Assembly: GCF_025060895.1 (NCBI RefSeq)
Contig: NZ_JANZKV010000007.1
Span: 2,777 to 66,776, forward strand
Direction of reading: 5' to 3'
Origin: Stieleria sedimenti
GTDB taxonomy: Bacteria > Planctomycetota > Planctomycetia > Pirellulales > Pirellulaceae
Length of the DNA stretch: 64,000 nucleotides
Part shown: one piece after another, positions 17,167 through 25,009 of the stretch
Layout of the letters: each line of letters opens with the position of its first letter
Numbering within the stretch: the first letter of the stretch is position 1
Notes under the pieces: model-generated
The model's input: only the letters and a program-made list of their open reading frames with translations
Told to the model about the DNA's origin: nothing
The model's database searches: none
Program-made: the position numbers and the translations under genes

Positions 17167-18032
17167 GTGTTCCGGCCCCCGTCGACGGCAGCGGCATTGC
17201 GTTGTGCCAACAAGTCCACCAACTCGGTCAGGATTCGATCGCGATCGCGCCCCGAGAGTGCGATCGCCAATTGCGAGATCAGCAACCCATAGGGAATGCC
17301 CAAGTTGTAGCGTGTCCCGTGAACTTCATAGGCCATGTACTTGTGCCGCGAACGAAGCACGTCCAGCGCATCGGACAGCGTCGGCTTGCTGACCGATTGA
17401 TCCGCGACGACTTGTTCGAGCGCGGCGATGACGTCGTTGGTCAGCACATGCATGCCGAAGAAGCCCAGGTAGTGACCGGATCGAAGTCCCGGCGTGACCA
17501 ATTCTTGCTCCGCGCGTGTCGGAGTCGGTTTTTCCACCACCCGTTGGACTTCAAACACACCCTCCTTTCGCGCTACGCGGGTCCCTGAGACGATTCCGAA
17601 GTAGGGCAGATTGTTTTCACGCGTTGATTGGACGGCCGAGACGGAGCACGAAAACTCCGAGGCCACGTTGACCAACTGCATCGCACACGAGAGGTTCGAC
17701 GCGCTTAAATACAGGTGATCGCCGACCAGGTGCAGAAACGGTTCTCCGGCGACGAACTCCTTGGCACGCAAGATCGCGTCGGCGTATCCGACCGGCTCGG
17801 GTTGTTCGACAAATTGCAGGCTGCCGACCAGATCACCGGCGGCCTGTTCGAAGGACCGTTGATCGCCAGGCCGGATCACCAAACAGATCTCTTCGACGCC
17901 GCAGGACAGAACCTCTTCAAGGATCAGCTGCAGCGCCGATTTGTCTTTCCCCTGGCAATCGACCAGCTGCTGGGTTGGAATGCGATTTTGGTTGGGGGCC
18001 GCAGCTGTGATGACTGCTTTTCGAACCTGCAT
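17163..18032 (-). CDS. GalU-like nucleotidyltransferase with altered nucleotide loop
   Basis: A 289-residue protein with the overall layout of UTP-glucose-1-phosphate uridylyltransferase: an N-terminal KAVITAAA strand, ALQLILEEVLSCGVEEICLV, a central FLHLVGDHLYL (cf. the GalU metal-binding LxDD/GD segment) and VVEKPTP, then RSGHYLGFFGMHVLTNDVIA and RYNLGIPYG. However, the canonical G-x-G-T-R loop near residue 10 is replaced by APNQNR, so nucleotide transfer activity may be reduced or absent. It is the first gene of a coupled pair (ATGA overlap with the kinase/pyrophosphorylase). It may be a regulatory or substrate-channelling partner, or an enzyme with different specificity. Confidence 0.82.
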   Translation of the reverse strand: MQVRKAVITAAAPNQNRIPTQQLVDCQGKDKSALQLILEEVLSCGVEEICLVIRPGDQRSFEQAAGDLVGSLQFVEQPEPVGYADAILRAKEFVAGEPFLHLVGDHLYLSASNLSCAMQLVNVASEFSCSVSAVQSTRENNLPYFGIVSGTRVARKEGVFEVQRVVEKPTPTRAEQELVTPGLRSGHYLGFFGMHVLTNDVIAALEQVVADQSVSKPTLSDALDVLRSRHKYMAYEVHGTRYNLGIPYGLLISQLAIALSGRDRDRILTELVDLLAQRNAAAVDGGRNT

Positions 18033-18083
18033 GGCGGTCGCCGGGTGATTGGAATGGAACGGGAAATGACAGACACGAGCGAA

Positions 18084-18161
18084 GCGGAAACGGGGTCAGG
18101 TACCAAAAACCAAATGGCCCAACGGGTGCTTCGCATTTTTGGTACCTGACCCCTTTTCCGC
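18084..18161. repeat. 26-base near-perfect inverted repeat (GGGGTCAGGTACC type)
   Basis: Arms 18084-18109 and 18136-18161 are reverse complements with one mismatch (18091 versus 18154); the inner 18 bases, GGGGTCAGGTACCAAAAA and its complement, match perfectly around a 26-base centre. It lies in the gap between the start of the GalU-like gene and the end of the peroxiredoxin gene. The size and symmetry fit a REP- or MITE-type mobile repeat; no transposase is nearby. Confidence 0.88.
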
Positions 18162-18191
18162 GGCACCCTCAATTAAAGCATTGACGGAGCA

Positions 18192-18848
18192 CTAAAGGTT
18201 CTTGAGCGCCTTCAAGATGTCTTCGACCGAGGCGCGACCGGCGTGTGAATCGCTGACCTTGGCCCACTCGACGCGACGTCCCGCACCGATCACGTACGCC
18301 GCCGGATAAGCGGTCTCGCGAGGTGCGTCCCAACGAAGTCCCCACGATTTGACCATCTCCATCCCCGGGTCGCAGACCATCACCAGCGGATCGGGCATCC
18401 TCCGCCCACCGATGAATTGTGTGGCAAGTCGATCCAGTTCGGCGCTGGATTCGTTACCGGGATAGACCAGCAACACACGGTTCGGTTGGTCACCCAACGC
18501 TGCGGCGAGTGCCTTGGCTCGATTGATGATGTTGCCGACTTGTCGCTTGCAGGTCGAACACTGATATCCCGGGTAGCCCCGCAGGACGACGACCACCACC
18601 GGACCCTGCTCGTTCAGCTGCGAGAGCGTCACGAATCCGTTTTTTCCTTGGACCGGCAATTCGAAATCGGGCGCCTTGTCACCGACGGCAAGTGGTTGGT
18701 CAGCGTCTGCCGCCGACACCGGCGAGGCACTCAGCAGGCCAACGAGCAGGCCGCCCAGCAGGACAGCCAGCAGTGCGACGACGAGTGCCACGCCAGAGCG
18801 TGTGCGAGTGGAACGAGCAAGCCTGAACGAAACGGGCGGTGAACTCAT
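18192..18848 (-). CDS. Membrane-anchored or exported peroxiredoxin-like protein
   Basis: A 218-residue AhpC/TSA-type protein. Residues 19-46 form a long hydrophobic segment ending VSAADA, either a signal peptide or an anchor. The fold signature LAVGDKAPDFELPVQGKNGF (53-72) is followed by VVVVVLRGYPGYQCSTCKRQ with Cys97 and Cys100 in place of the usual single peroxidatic PxxxTxxC site, so the exact chemistry is uncertain; it may be a thiol reductase or peroxidase. It reduces or senses oxidants outside the cytoplasm if the signal reading is right. The gene stands alone; a REP-type inverted repeat follows its 3' end. Confidence 0.84.
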   Translation of the reverse strand: MSSPPVSFRLARSTRTRSGVALVVALLAVLLGGLLVGLLSASPVSAADADQPLAVGDKAPDFELPVQGKNGFVTLSQLNEQGPVVVVVLRGYPGYQCSTCKRQVGNIINRAKALAAALGDQPNRVLLVYPGNESSAELDRLATQFIGGRRMPDPLVMVCDPGMEMVKSWGLRWDAPRETAYPAAYVIGAGRRVEWAKVSDSHAGRASVEDILKALKNL

Positions 18849-18965
18849 CGGAAACCCTTATGGTGACGTGGTGGTGTGTAGTTCAGGAACTCGTCCTGCA
18901 TGATCAATCTCGCCAGGATAGATCCTGACCCGACCGTGAAACCAGACGACGGCAACGCACCGGTC

Positions 18966-19883
18966 TCACTTGCGGCTCTCGCGTTTCCGGCGACTGTGTC
19001 GTTCCAGGGTCCGTCGCTCGGCCCGCGTCAGGCTGGCTTCGCCGGAAGCGTGGATCTTGGCCAGGATTCGGTCCACGTCATCCTCTTCCCGCCGCAATTT
19101 GGCGTCGGGGTCGTGAATTTTTAACTTGGTTCGTTTGACCGATCGGCCCACGCGATTTCGGTACTTGGAAACATCCAGCCAGCTCAGATTCCAGCGTTGG
19201 TAGTGATAGGCCAATGCAAACGCGATTCCGGCCAGGTGGACGGTGAAGGCGGTCCCGCCGCTGTCTTGGCCCACCGGCCCGGACAGCATCGACAACGAAC
19301 CGAACAGATTGCTGATCACAAAAAAAACGGCGACCACCCAAGCTTTGACGGGAAAAATAAACATCAACAGGATGTTCGCGTCGGGGTAGTAGCAGGCGAA
19401 CAGGATCGTCACGGCGCTGACCGCGCCGCTGGCACCGATGACGACGCCCACCGGCACGCCCATCACCCAGTAGGTCAGACAGCCCGCAATGCCGCCGAGA
19501 AACATCGAAACCAGATAAACCCGCAGAAACTCGTAGCGCCCCATCCGCTCTTCGACCGAGCGGCCGAAGATGAACAGACCAAACATGTTGAATCCGACAT
19601 GAAACGGCGTCTCCAACGAGTGCAGAAATCCGTAGGAAAGGAACTGGTGCCACATCCAGGGCTGCAGCAGCGTTTGTTTCCAGCAGCCGAACCAGGGCAT
19701 CAACCGGCTGACCGTTTCGCCTTGCCCGACCGCTTTGGCCGTGAACACGTCGACCAGAAAGACCGCCACCGTGATGATCACCAAGATGATCGTCATGCTC
19801 TTGGGCATCTGGGACTGTGATCGCAGGTGCCGATCCCAGGGCGATTCATCCTCGCGGCCGTAATCACGTTCGTACAATCCCAT
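18966..19883 (-). CDS. Rhomboid-family intramembrane serine protease
   Basis: An integral-membrane protease of 305 residues that cleaves transmembrane helices of other proteins. Catalytic Ser152 lies in VIGASGAVSA and His216 in AFTVHLAGIAFAL; HVGFN (His95, Asn99) supplies the conserved oxyanion-side residues, all as in GlpG-type rhomboids. About six membrane helices are visible between residues 30 and 228. A charged C-terminal tail of about 75 residues, rich in Arg/Lys/Glu, is cytoplasmic. The ATG at 19883 (MGLYERDYG) is chosen over an in-frame start at 19946, because the upstream residues look non-coding. No substrate can be named from context. Confidence 0.92.
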   Translation of the reverse strand: MGLYERDYGREDESPWDRHLRSQSQMPKSMTIILVIITVAVFLVDVFTAKAVGQGETVSRLMPWFGCWKQTLLQPWMWHQFLSYGFLHSLETPFHVGFNMFGLFIFGRSVEERMGRYEFLRVYLVSMFLGGIAGCLTYWVMGVPVGVVIGASGAVSAVTILFACYYPDANILLMFIFPVKAWVVAVFFVISNLFGSLSMLSGPVGQDSGGTAFTVHLAGIAFALAYHYQRWNLSWLDVSKYRNRVGRSVKRTKLKIHDPDAKLRREEDDVDRILAKIHASGEASLTRAERRTLERHSRRKRESRK

Positions 19884-20185
19884 CCGGGTAGAACCAGTCT
19901 CTTGTAACAAGGGAAAAAAGGGGCGTCGCGATTCGAGCAATCGCAACGCCGACAGGGCTCATCCTACAAGATCGCCAATCATCTGGTCGAGACGAGGTTG
20001 GGCGAGGAATCGGTCAAGATCGGTTGGGAGCTGCAGCGTCCGACGCCCAACTGAAGTCAAACCGATTACAGCCGGGAAGGGCCAGGCGGGCCGGCCACGA
20101 CCAAGCTGATGGGACGGTCGCGGAGGAGTTTACGCTCGGAGCGGGGAGGGTCTCTGTGGCTGGGAATCGCTCAGCGACGACCGCT

Positions 20186-20245
20186 CGACCCTCCCCTCGC
20201 TGCGCCTGACCCTCCCCTCGTTGCGCTCGACCCTCCCTGCCAGAG
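20186..20245. repeat. 21-bp tandem repeat (GACCCTCCCCTCG..)
   Basis: Two full and one partial copy of a 21-base unit begin at 20187, 20208 and 20229, each starting GACCCTCCC and, in the first two, continuing CTCG[CT]TGCGC. A GGGAGGGTC at about 20143-20151 is its reverse complement, so the region can pair. It lies between the end of the small basic-protein gene and the start of the rhomboid gene, both on the minus strand. Confidence 0.8.
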
Positions 20246-20334
20246 AGGGTTACTGAAGAGGTGTAGACACCAATGCCCAGTGGGAGAGTGGTCAAATCTG
20301 AAATCTCACGCCGACCACCCGACCGCGCACGAAA

Positions 20335-20364
20335 AAACGGCCCCGATGGCGGTCGAGGCCGTTT
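20335..20364 (-). terminator. Intrinsic terminator after the small basic-protein gene
   Basis: Perfect eight-base arms AAACGGCC (20335-20342) and GGCCGTTT (20357-20364) flank a 14-base loop; read on the minus strand the hairpin is followed by a run of six Ts (20332-20337, partly in the stem). It begins 26 bases after the stop codon of the 20390-20479 gene. Confidence 0.8.
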
Positions 20365-20389
20365 GTTCACTTGTCATCACCGCAGGCGT

Positions 20390-20479
20390 TTACTTCTTGC
20401 GATGCCGAATCTTGCTGCGCATGCGTCGTTTCTTTCGTCCTACTTTTCGTCGCCCTTTACCGGTCTTCTTGGTACCCAC
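20390..20479 (-). CDS. 29-residue very basic protein, ribosomal/COX24-like
   Basis: A tiny gene: GTG at 20479, stop TAA at 20390-20392, 29 residues, of which about half are Lys or Arg. The start is fixed because an in-frame TAG directly precedes the GTG, and GGAGA lies nine bases upstream. The product begins MGTKKTGKGRRKVGRKKRRM and ends IRHRKK. Its size and Lys/Arg pattern resemble the AURKAIP1/COX24-type (DUF1713) and other mini ribosomal proteins found in bacteria, so it probably binds rRNA in the small subunit; this is an inference from composition. A clear hairpin terminator follows, supporting a real, independently transcribed gene. Confidence 0.8.
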   Translation of the reverse strand: MGTKKTGKGRRKVGRKKRRMRSKIRHRKK

Positions 20480-20682
20480 CTAGTCGGTTCTCCAAAAGTT
20501 TGCGCCGACTTGATCGGCCTTAAGAAAATTGTGAATGGATGTTTCGGCCGGCGCTTCGGCTCGGCCAACTTCGAGCCCCAAAGCCTAGCAAATTCACCAC
20601 CGCGGGCAAGCCGAAAATGGCCTGTCGGACCCTGCGCCGGCCAAAAGAGCCTGCAATTGAGCCAAACTGAAGCTGCCACGGC

Positions 20683-21918
20683 TCACGCAGCATCCCCACT
20701 TGCCCCCGACTGGCGAGTATCGGAGTCAAGCTCCTGCAGCACTTGCCGACGGTCTCGATGGATCTGCTGGACGGCAAATCGGCCAAATCGCGGGAAGCGA
20801 GACAGGGCACCCACGGTGTGTCGCACCAGCACGGGGTGGCGGAGCAACCTGGAGATCATGCGGCAGCGCCGCTGCTGTTTTCCCAGGGTCTGTTTCAAAT
20901 CGTCGGTCCATTGCTGGGGAAGCTCCGGTGTCCAGCGGTCGATCGCGGCGTCGACTCGTGGCACGACCGCCAACCCCGCGCGGATCGCCCACGCCATGCC
21001 TTCGCCGGTGAACGGCTCGACGTAACCGGACGAATCACCGACATAGAACAGACGCTGGCCCCCCGCGATCTTGCGGCGGCGCGTCAGGGTGGGCGTGCCT
21101 CGGAAATGCGTCGTTTGAAGCTGTTTGGCCAGATCCCAGCCACAAGAGAGCAGGATTTGATGACAAACCTCGGCCGGCCCGGAAGTTTGGACCGCAGACC
21201 GATCCACCGCCGCGGCCAGATTGACCACCTGATTCTCGGTGACCACCAATCCGACATATCCGGTTTCCGCAATGGCCATGTAGATCACACCGCCGGACAA
21301 GTGCATGGGGCCCCGCGGGTCGTCCGATTGCGTCCAATGGGCGCCCAAGCCGATGCGCGAGTCGGCCGGCACGACCAGCCGATCGTCGGGATCACCCGAG
21401 GCCGGTTTGCTGGCCAAGCCGTTGGCCGCGATCACAACGGAAGCATGATAGCGATGGCCGTCATTGTCATGCAGCGAGCGTGTCGGACTGTCGGCCGCGT
21501 CGCTGCCGATCGTCACCGCCGTGTCGCTTAAAAATTGTGCGCCGGCAGCGATCGCGGACTCGGCCAACACGCGGTCCATCGCGAATCGTGAGACCGCATG
21601 TCCGCCGGGGAGTTCTAAATTCGCCCGGTTCAATCCGCTGCGAATGCTGTATTGGCTCAGCCAATGCCCGCCGAGTGCTTCGATCGAATCCCAGACCCCG
21701 GCGCTGCGAAGACCGGCGATGGCATCGCCGTTGAGACAGGCGCCGCAAACCTTGTGCCGCGGAAACGTCGTCCTCTCGATCAGCAAAACCTTGCGGCCCT
21801 GCCGGGCCAGCCCCAACGCGGCCAACGAACCCGCGATCCCCGCGCCCACGATCACCGCGTCCCAGCGTTCTTGAGACGCTTGCTGTCGGGTCGTCGTCGC
21901 GGCCAGTGTTTGGATCAT
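20683..21918 (-). CDS. Geranylgeranyl-reductase-family FAD oxidoreductase
   Basis: A flavoprotein of 411 residues. The N-terminal dinucleotide-binding motif is AVIVGAGIAGSLAALGLARQ (21-40), followed by VLLIERTTFPRHKVCGACLN, the characteristic GGR-family CGxxLN loop. Later motifs include YVGDSSGYVEPFTGEGMAWA, the FAD-binding GD segment of this family. Members reduce isoprenoid double bonds or act as hydroxylases/halogenases on natural products. The ATG at 21918 overlaps the stop of the methyltransferase gene (ATGA) and is preferred to frames starting at 22104. It is the last gene of a four-gene unit. Such oxidoreductase plus methyltransferase pairs occur in planctomycete type III polyketide loci, but no polyketide synthase is in this window. 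Confidence 0.88.
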   Translation of the reverse strand: MIQTLAATTTRQQASQERWDAVIVGAGIAGSLAALGLARQGRKVLLIERTTFPRHKVCGACLNGDAIAGLRSAGVWDSIEALGGHWLSQYSIRSGLNRANLELPGGHAVSRFAMDRVLAESAIAAGAQFLSDTAVTIGSDAADSPTRSLHDNDGHRYHASVVIAANGLASKPASGDPDDRLVVPADSRIGLGAHWTQSDDPRGPMHLSGGVIYMAIAETGYVGLVVTENQVVNLAAAVDRSAVQTSGPAEVCHQILLSCGWDLAKQLQTTHFRGTPTLTRRRKIAGGQRLFYVGDSSGYVEPFTGEGMAWAIRAGLAVVPRVDAAIDRWTPELPQQWTDDLKQTLGKQQRRCRMISRLLRHPVLVRHTVGALSRFPRFGRFAVQQIHRDRRQVLQELDSDTRQSGASGDAA

Positions 21919-22631
21919 TGCGAGGTGGTTTGAATGTCGTAAACCATCAAAAAACGTTCCGGCCATCTTCGTTTGATGCGGATCGGTGTCAGCCCGGCTT
22001 GCGACGCCAATTCGATCGCTTCTGGCATCGTCAACGCCGCACGCACGCTCAACGGACCATCGACGTGACAGACCTTGCTGGTCGTCAGCAGCCGGATGCC
22101 CCACTTGGCCAACACGTAGCCCAGCTGAGAACGCAACAAGTCACTGATCACCACTCGGCGTCGTGCCGCGGTCCGCATCGATCCCAGCAGACGAACCACA
22201 TCGGCCGAATCGAGGTGATGAAGGAACAATGAACTATAGACGACGTCGAAGTCCGGTGGCAAATTTTGGCCGAGCACGTCTTGCTGGACAAACGTAACGT
22301 CCGTGCCTCGACGTTTGGCGTTCTGCCCGGCAAATTCCACCGCGGTCTGGCTGATGTCACAGCCGACGACATCCATCGCCAAACCCTTGCGATCGGCCAG
22401 TTGCTTGATCCCGATGGCGACGTCACCGCCGCCGGATGCGACATCGAGCACGCGGATCGGACCCTCGGTCCGCTTCCGCGCCACCTCGGCAATCGGATTC
22501 CAAATCGAACGCACCGCGCCGCTGAGCCGATTGACGCGTGAGAGTCCCCGCAAGGCATTGGCGTGTAAGGTCGAATCGATGTCCGGTTCGTCCATCCATT
22601 CGTCTTGGCGGTCGCGGGTCTTTAAGTGCAT
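21915..22631 (-). CDS. Class I SAM-dependent methyltransferase
   Basis: A 238-residue methyltransferase. Motif I is VLDVASGGGDVAIGIKQLAD (61-80), followed by DVVGCDISQTAVEFA (acidic ribose-binding strand 2) and FDVVYSSLFLHHLD (motif II/post-I), the UbiE/Methyltransf_11 pattern. The C-terminal part (RRVVISDLLRS, then a helical insertion) is typical of small-molecule methylases. The start MHLKTRD at 22631 lies 11 bases after the protease stop; an upstream in-frame extension would run into that gene. Coupling with the FAD reductase suggests that they modify the same lipid or polyketide-type compound. The substrate is unknown. Confidence 0.9.
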   Translation of the reverse strand: MHLKTRDRQDEWMDEPDIDSTLHANALRGLSRVNRLSGAVRSIWNPIAEVARKRTEGPIRVLDVASGGGDVAIGIKQLADRKGLAMDVVGCDISQTAVEFAGQNAKRRGTDVTFVQQDVLGQNLPPDFDVVYSSLFLHHLDSADVVRLLGSMRTAARRRVVISDLLRSQLGYVLAKWGIRLLTTSKVCHVDGPLSVRAALTMPEAIELASQAGLTPIRIKRRWPERFLMVYDIQTTSQ

Positions 22632-22642
22632 GGCGTTGATCA

Positions 22643-23416
22643 CTACCAAAGATGCCAGGTGCCGGTCAGGCAAACATAAATGCCCAGGATCAAGTTTGTG
22701 ACACCGTGAGCGATCACACAATTCCAAAACTTTCCCGTTTTCACCATCAGCCAGCTGACCAGCGAAAACCACAACGCCGCGGCGATGAACTCGGCCGGGT
22801 GCGTCGCGATTCCGTACACCGTACCGATGATCAAACCGTTGCGGCCGATTTCATGCAGCGACAGCGCGGGCCAGTTTTCCGCTTCGAAGGCCCGCATCAC
22901 AAACCCACGCAAAAACAATTCTTCCGCGATCGGGACGCAAACAGCCAGCAAGGTGAAACGCACCATCAGAAAACCAATCAATTCGAATCCCGGTGGGTAC
23001 GTCGCAAATGGATTGACCCCTTCGCGTTGGGGCAACCAATCGCCCGACAGTCCCACGGTCTCGATGAGTTGGCGTTCCAGATCGAGCGAACAGACTCCGA
23101 TCCAAACCGCCGCGCCGACGATGCCGACGATCCATCCCCAGCGATCGATCGCCAACGGAAACTGACGGACGATCTCTTTACCGAACCAAAGCATCATCGC
23201 CGACATCGCCACGACCCGAGCGATGACGGAAATCAAGTACGCCTGGGCGTTGATGGTTTCGCCGTCGCGGACCGGGCTGGTGTCGATCGCTGCGGCCAGC
23301 ACAAAGAACATCAGCAGCGGCACGATCATGGCCGCTTTGCTTTGCCACGTCGCCACGGTCGGACCGCCCGAGCCTTGCGCCGGATCGTGGACCGGACGCT
23401 GCACTGGATCGCTCAC
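22643..23416 (-). CDS. CPBP-family intramembrane metalloprotease
   Basis: A 257-residue membrane protein with the CAAX-protease/bacteriocin-processing (Abi) signature: EELFLRG (Glu165, Glu166, Arg170), a His at about 206 in YGIATHPAEF and His237/Asn241 in IAHGVTNL. Six or so membrane helices are visible from residue 28 onward. These enzymes cleave prenylated or membrane-proximal peptides, and several confer bacteriocin immunity. The start is GTG at 23416, giving a GTGA overlap with the preceding NTPase stop. Its place between a membrane NTPase and a methyltransferase is notable, but the substrate cannot be stated. Confidence 0.9.
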   Translation of the reverse strand: MSDPVQRPVHDPAQGSGGPTVATWQSKAAMIVPLLMFFVLAAAIDTSPVRDGETINAQAYLISVIARVVAMSAMMLWFGKEIVRQFPLAIDRWGWIVGIVGAAVWIGVCSLDLERQLIETVGLSGDWLPQREGVNPFATYPPGFELIGFLMVRFTLLAVCVPIAEELFLRGFVMRAFEAENWPALSLHEIGRNGLIIGTVYGIATHPAEFIAAALWFSLVSWLMVKTGKFWNCVIAHGVTNLILGIYVCLTGTWHLW

Positions 23417-24939
23417 AGCGTGTTGGAGTCGACTTCACGACTGTAGACGGCCAGGACGGTTTCAAACGTCTCCGAGCGAATCTTGTATTCGGGATTGGAG
23501 TCGGTGTATCGATTGCAGTGATCGACCAAGACCCGATACAGGAATCGAAACAGATGCCGGGGCACGCGCAATGAGTTGAATGCGGAGATGATCCGTGCGT
23601 AATCCAAATCCGCAAACAGGTCCTTCGGCTCGGGGGATTGCCCAGGCGCCGCACAGGCCATCATTCGGGCGCGGGCCAGATCGTAGAGGGATTCGCCGGT
23701 CCATTGAAACGACGGAATCACGTTTTGTTTGTCCAGTCGGGCGCGCTCGTGAAAATCACGTGACTCGCGTTCCATGTCTCGGTGCAAATCCTGGGGCAGC
23801 ATCAATTTGAATCCGATCCCCGGATGCTTGAGTAGCTTGTTGTCCAACAGCGGCCAAACAAACAGCCGCATCAGTTCGGTCTTGCCCCCGGTCATGTGGG
23901 GTTCGTCGACGCGGTCCATCAGCACGATCATGCCGGAATAGCCGAGTCGATCGATCACCGACTGGAACTTGTTCAGCAATTCGTAGCGGTCGTCGGTCCG
24001 GTCGTAGCGCGGCAGGGGTTGGCTGGCCAGTTCCTTGGTGGGAATCCAATGCAGCAGCTTGCGCGTGGTTCCGATTTCCCGTTTTCCGACTCGCATGTGT
24101 CGACGAATGCGAAACGCCGCCCACCACGTTTTCAGCAGACGCAGCAAGTAGGGCGCCGACCCGATCAACATCAAAAGAGGCGCCAACCAGAGGTAATCCC
24201 AAACCGTCTTGGTCGCCACCACTTCGCCGCCTTCGGCCGCAGCGGCATCCCCGCCACCGGATGAGGTGAACATCAGGTAGACGAATCCGCAGGCAACGAT
24301 CACGCTCCAGACGCAGGCGAACCAGCAGCTGATTTTTGCGACCACGTTGTTGTAACCGAGGTGACGTCGCAGGTCATTCCAACGATCGACGAAGGAGCCG
24401 TCGCTGGATTGGTCGTAACAGGCGGCCAACAGCAGCAAGTCACGCGATGCCGTTCGGTCCAGCTTCGAGAGTGCCTGGCGATCGATCCCGTCTTCGACGT
24501 GGTCGGCTTTTAAGATCTGATCGACCAGCTTGGTGACGCCCAGGCACAGAATCGAATCCATGTGGTCCCAGAGCTTCCATTCCTTGAGCACCCGTTCCGG
24601 CTTGCGATTGGTGCGTCGGCTCAATCGTTCACTGAAATGATCCAGGAACGGATTGAAGTCGTCGTAGGCGATCGTGTAGACCCGTTCGGCGGGGTGTTCT
24701 TGATTGAACTTCTGGAGGTGCCGCCGGATCTGCAACCGCATCGCGGTCTTGCCGGATCCTTTGGGGCCGAACACGATCGCGGTCGACGGTTCTTGGGGAT
24801 CGCCGTAAACCTTGTCCCAGACGGGATGGTAGGCGTTGGCAATGCAGTGTTCCTTGAACACCTGATCCGTCTGGGCGTCTTCTTCGGCAAACGGATTGCG
24901 GATGATCCCGTGGTGCTCAAGCAAACTCTGGATATTCAT
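23413..24939 (-). CDS. Membrane-inserted P-loop NTPase, KAP-like
   Basis: A 508-residue NTPase. Walker A is GPKGSGKTA (58-66) and the Walker B region is MIVLMDRVDE (337-346). Between them two transmembrane helices are inserted (about 205-225 and 249-268) with a short Gly/Ala-rich loop between, then a Lys/Arg-rich stretch. This layout, two helices inside the P-loop domain, is that of KAP-type NTPases, although sequence matching beyond the Walker motifs is limited. The C-terminal 130 residues are helical. It starts the four-gene unit and its stop overlaps the protease start. It might assemble a membrane complex or sense envelope stress; both are guesses. Confidence 0.78.
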   Translation of the reverse strand: MNIQSLLEHHGIIRNPFAEEDAQTDQVFKEHCIANAYHPVWDKVYGDPQEPSTAIVFGPKGSGKTAMRLQIRRHLQKFNQEHPAERVYTIAYDDFNPFLDHFSERLSRRTNRKPERVLKEWKLWDHMDSILCLGVTKLVDQILKADHVEDGIDRQALSKLDRTASRDLLLLAACYDQSSDGSFVDRWNDLRRHLGYNNVVAKISCWFACVWSVIVACGFVYLMFTSSGGGDAAAAEGGEVVATKTVWDYLWLAPLLMLIGSAPYLLRLLKTWWAAFRIRRHMRVGKREIGTTRKLLHWIPTKELASQPLPRYDRTDDRYELLNKFQSVIDRLGYSGMIVLMDRVDEPHMTGGKTELMRLFVWPLLDNKLLKHPGIGFKLMLPQDLHRDMERESRDFHERARLDKQNVIPSFQWTGESLYDLARARMMACAAPGQSPEPKDLFADLDYARIISAFNSLRVPRHLFRFLYRVLVDHCNRYTDSNPEYKIRSETFETVLAVYSREVDSNTL

Positions 24940-25009
24940 ATTCGAATCATTGCCTCGTGCTCAGAAACTCAAGAGCGGTGCTTGAAACCCATACCGTGAC
25001 GTCTCGGTC

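Larger units (their letters stand above)
19884..20389. other. Intergenic region upstream of the rhomboid gene
   Basis: About 500 bases without a credible gene. It contains the 21-bp repeat array at 20186-20245 and a hairpin terminator at 20335-20364 that serves the small gene at 20390. The rhomboid promoter should lie near 19890-20100. Short open frames here have skewed, repeat-derived translations. Confidence 0.55.

Noticed and set aside
18030-18190. Possible insertion sequence near the GGGGTCAGGTACC inverted repeat
   Set aside because: Only the inverted repeat is present; there is no transposase frame and no flanking target-site duplication that I can see.
20683-22631. Type III polyketide synthase cluster
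   Set aside because: The methyltransferase and flavoprotein resemble those in such clusters, but no polyketide synthase gene lies in the window.
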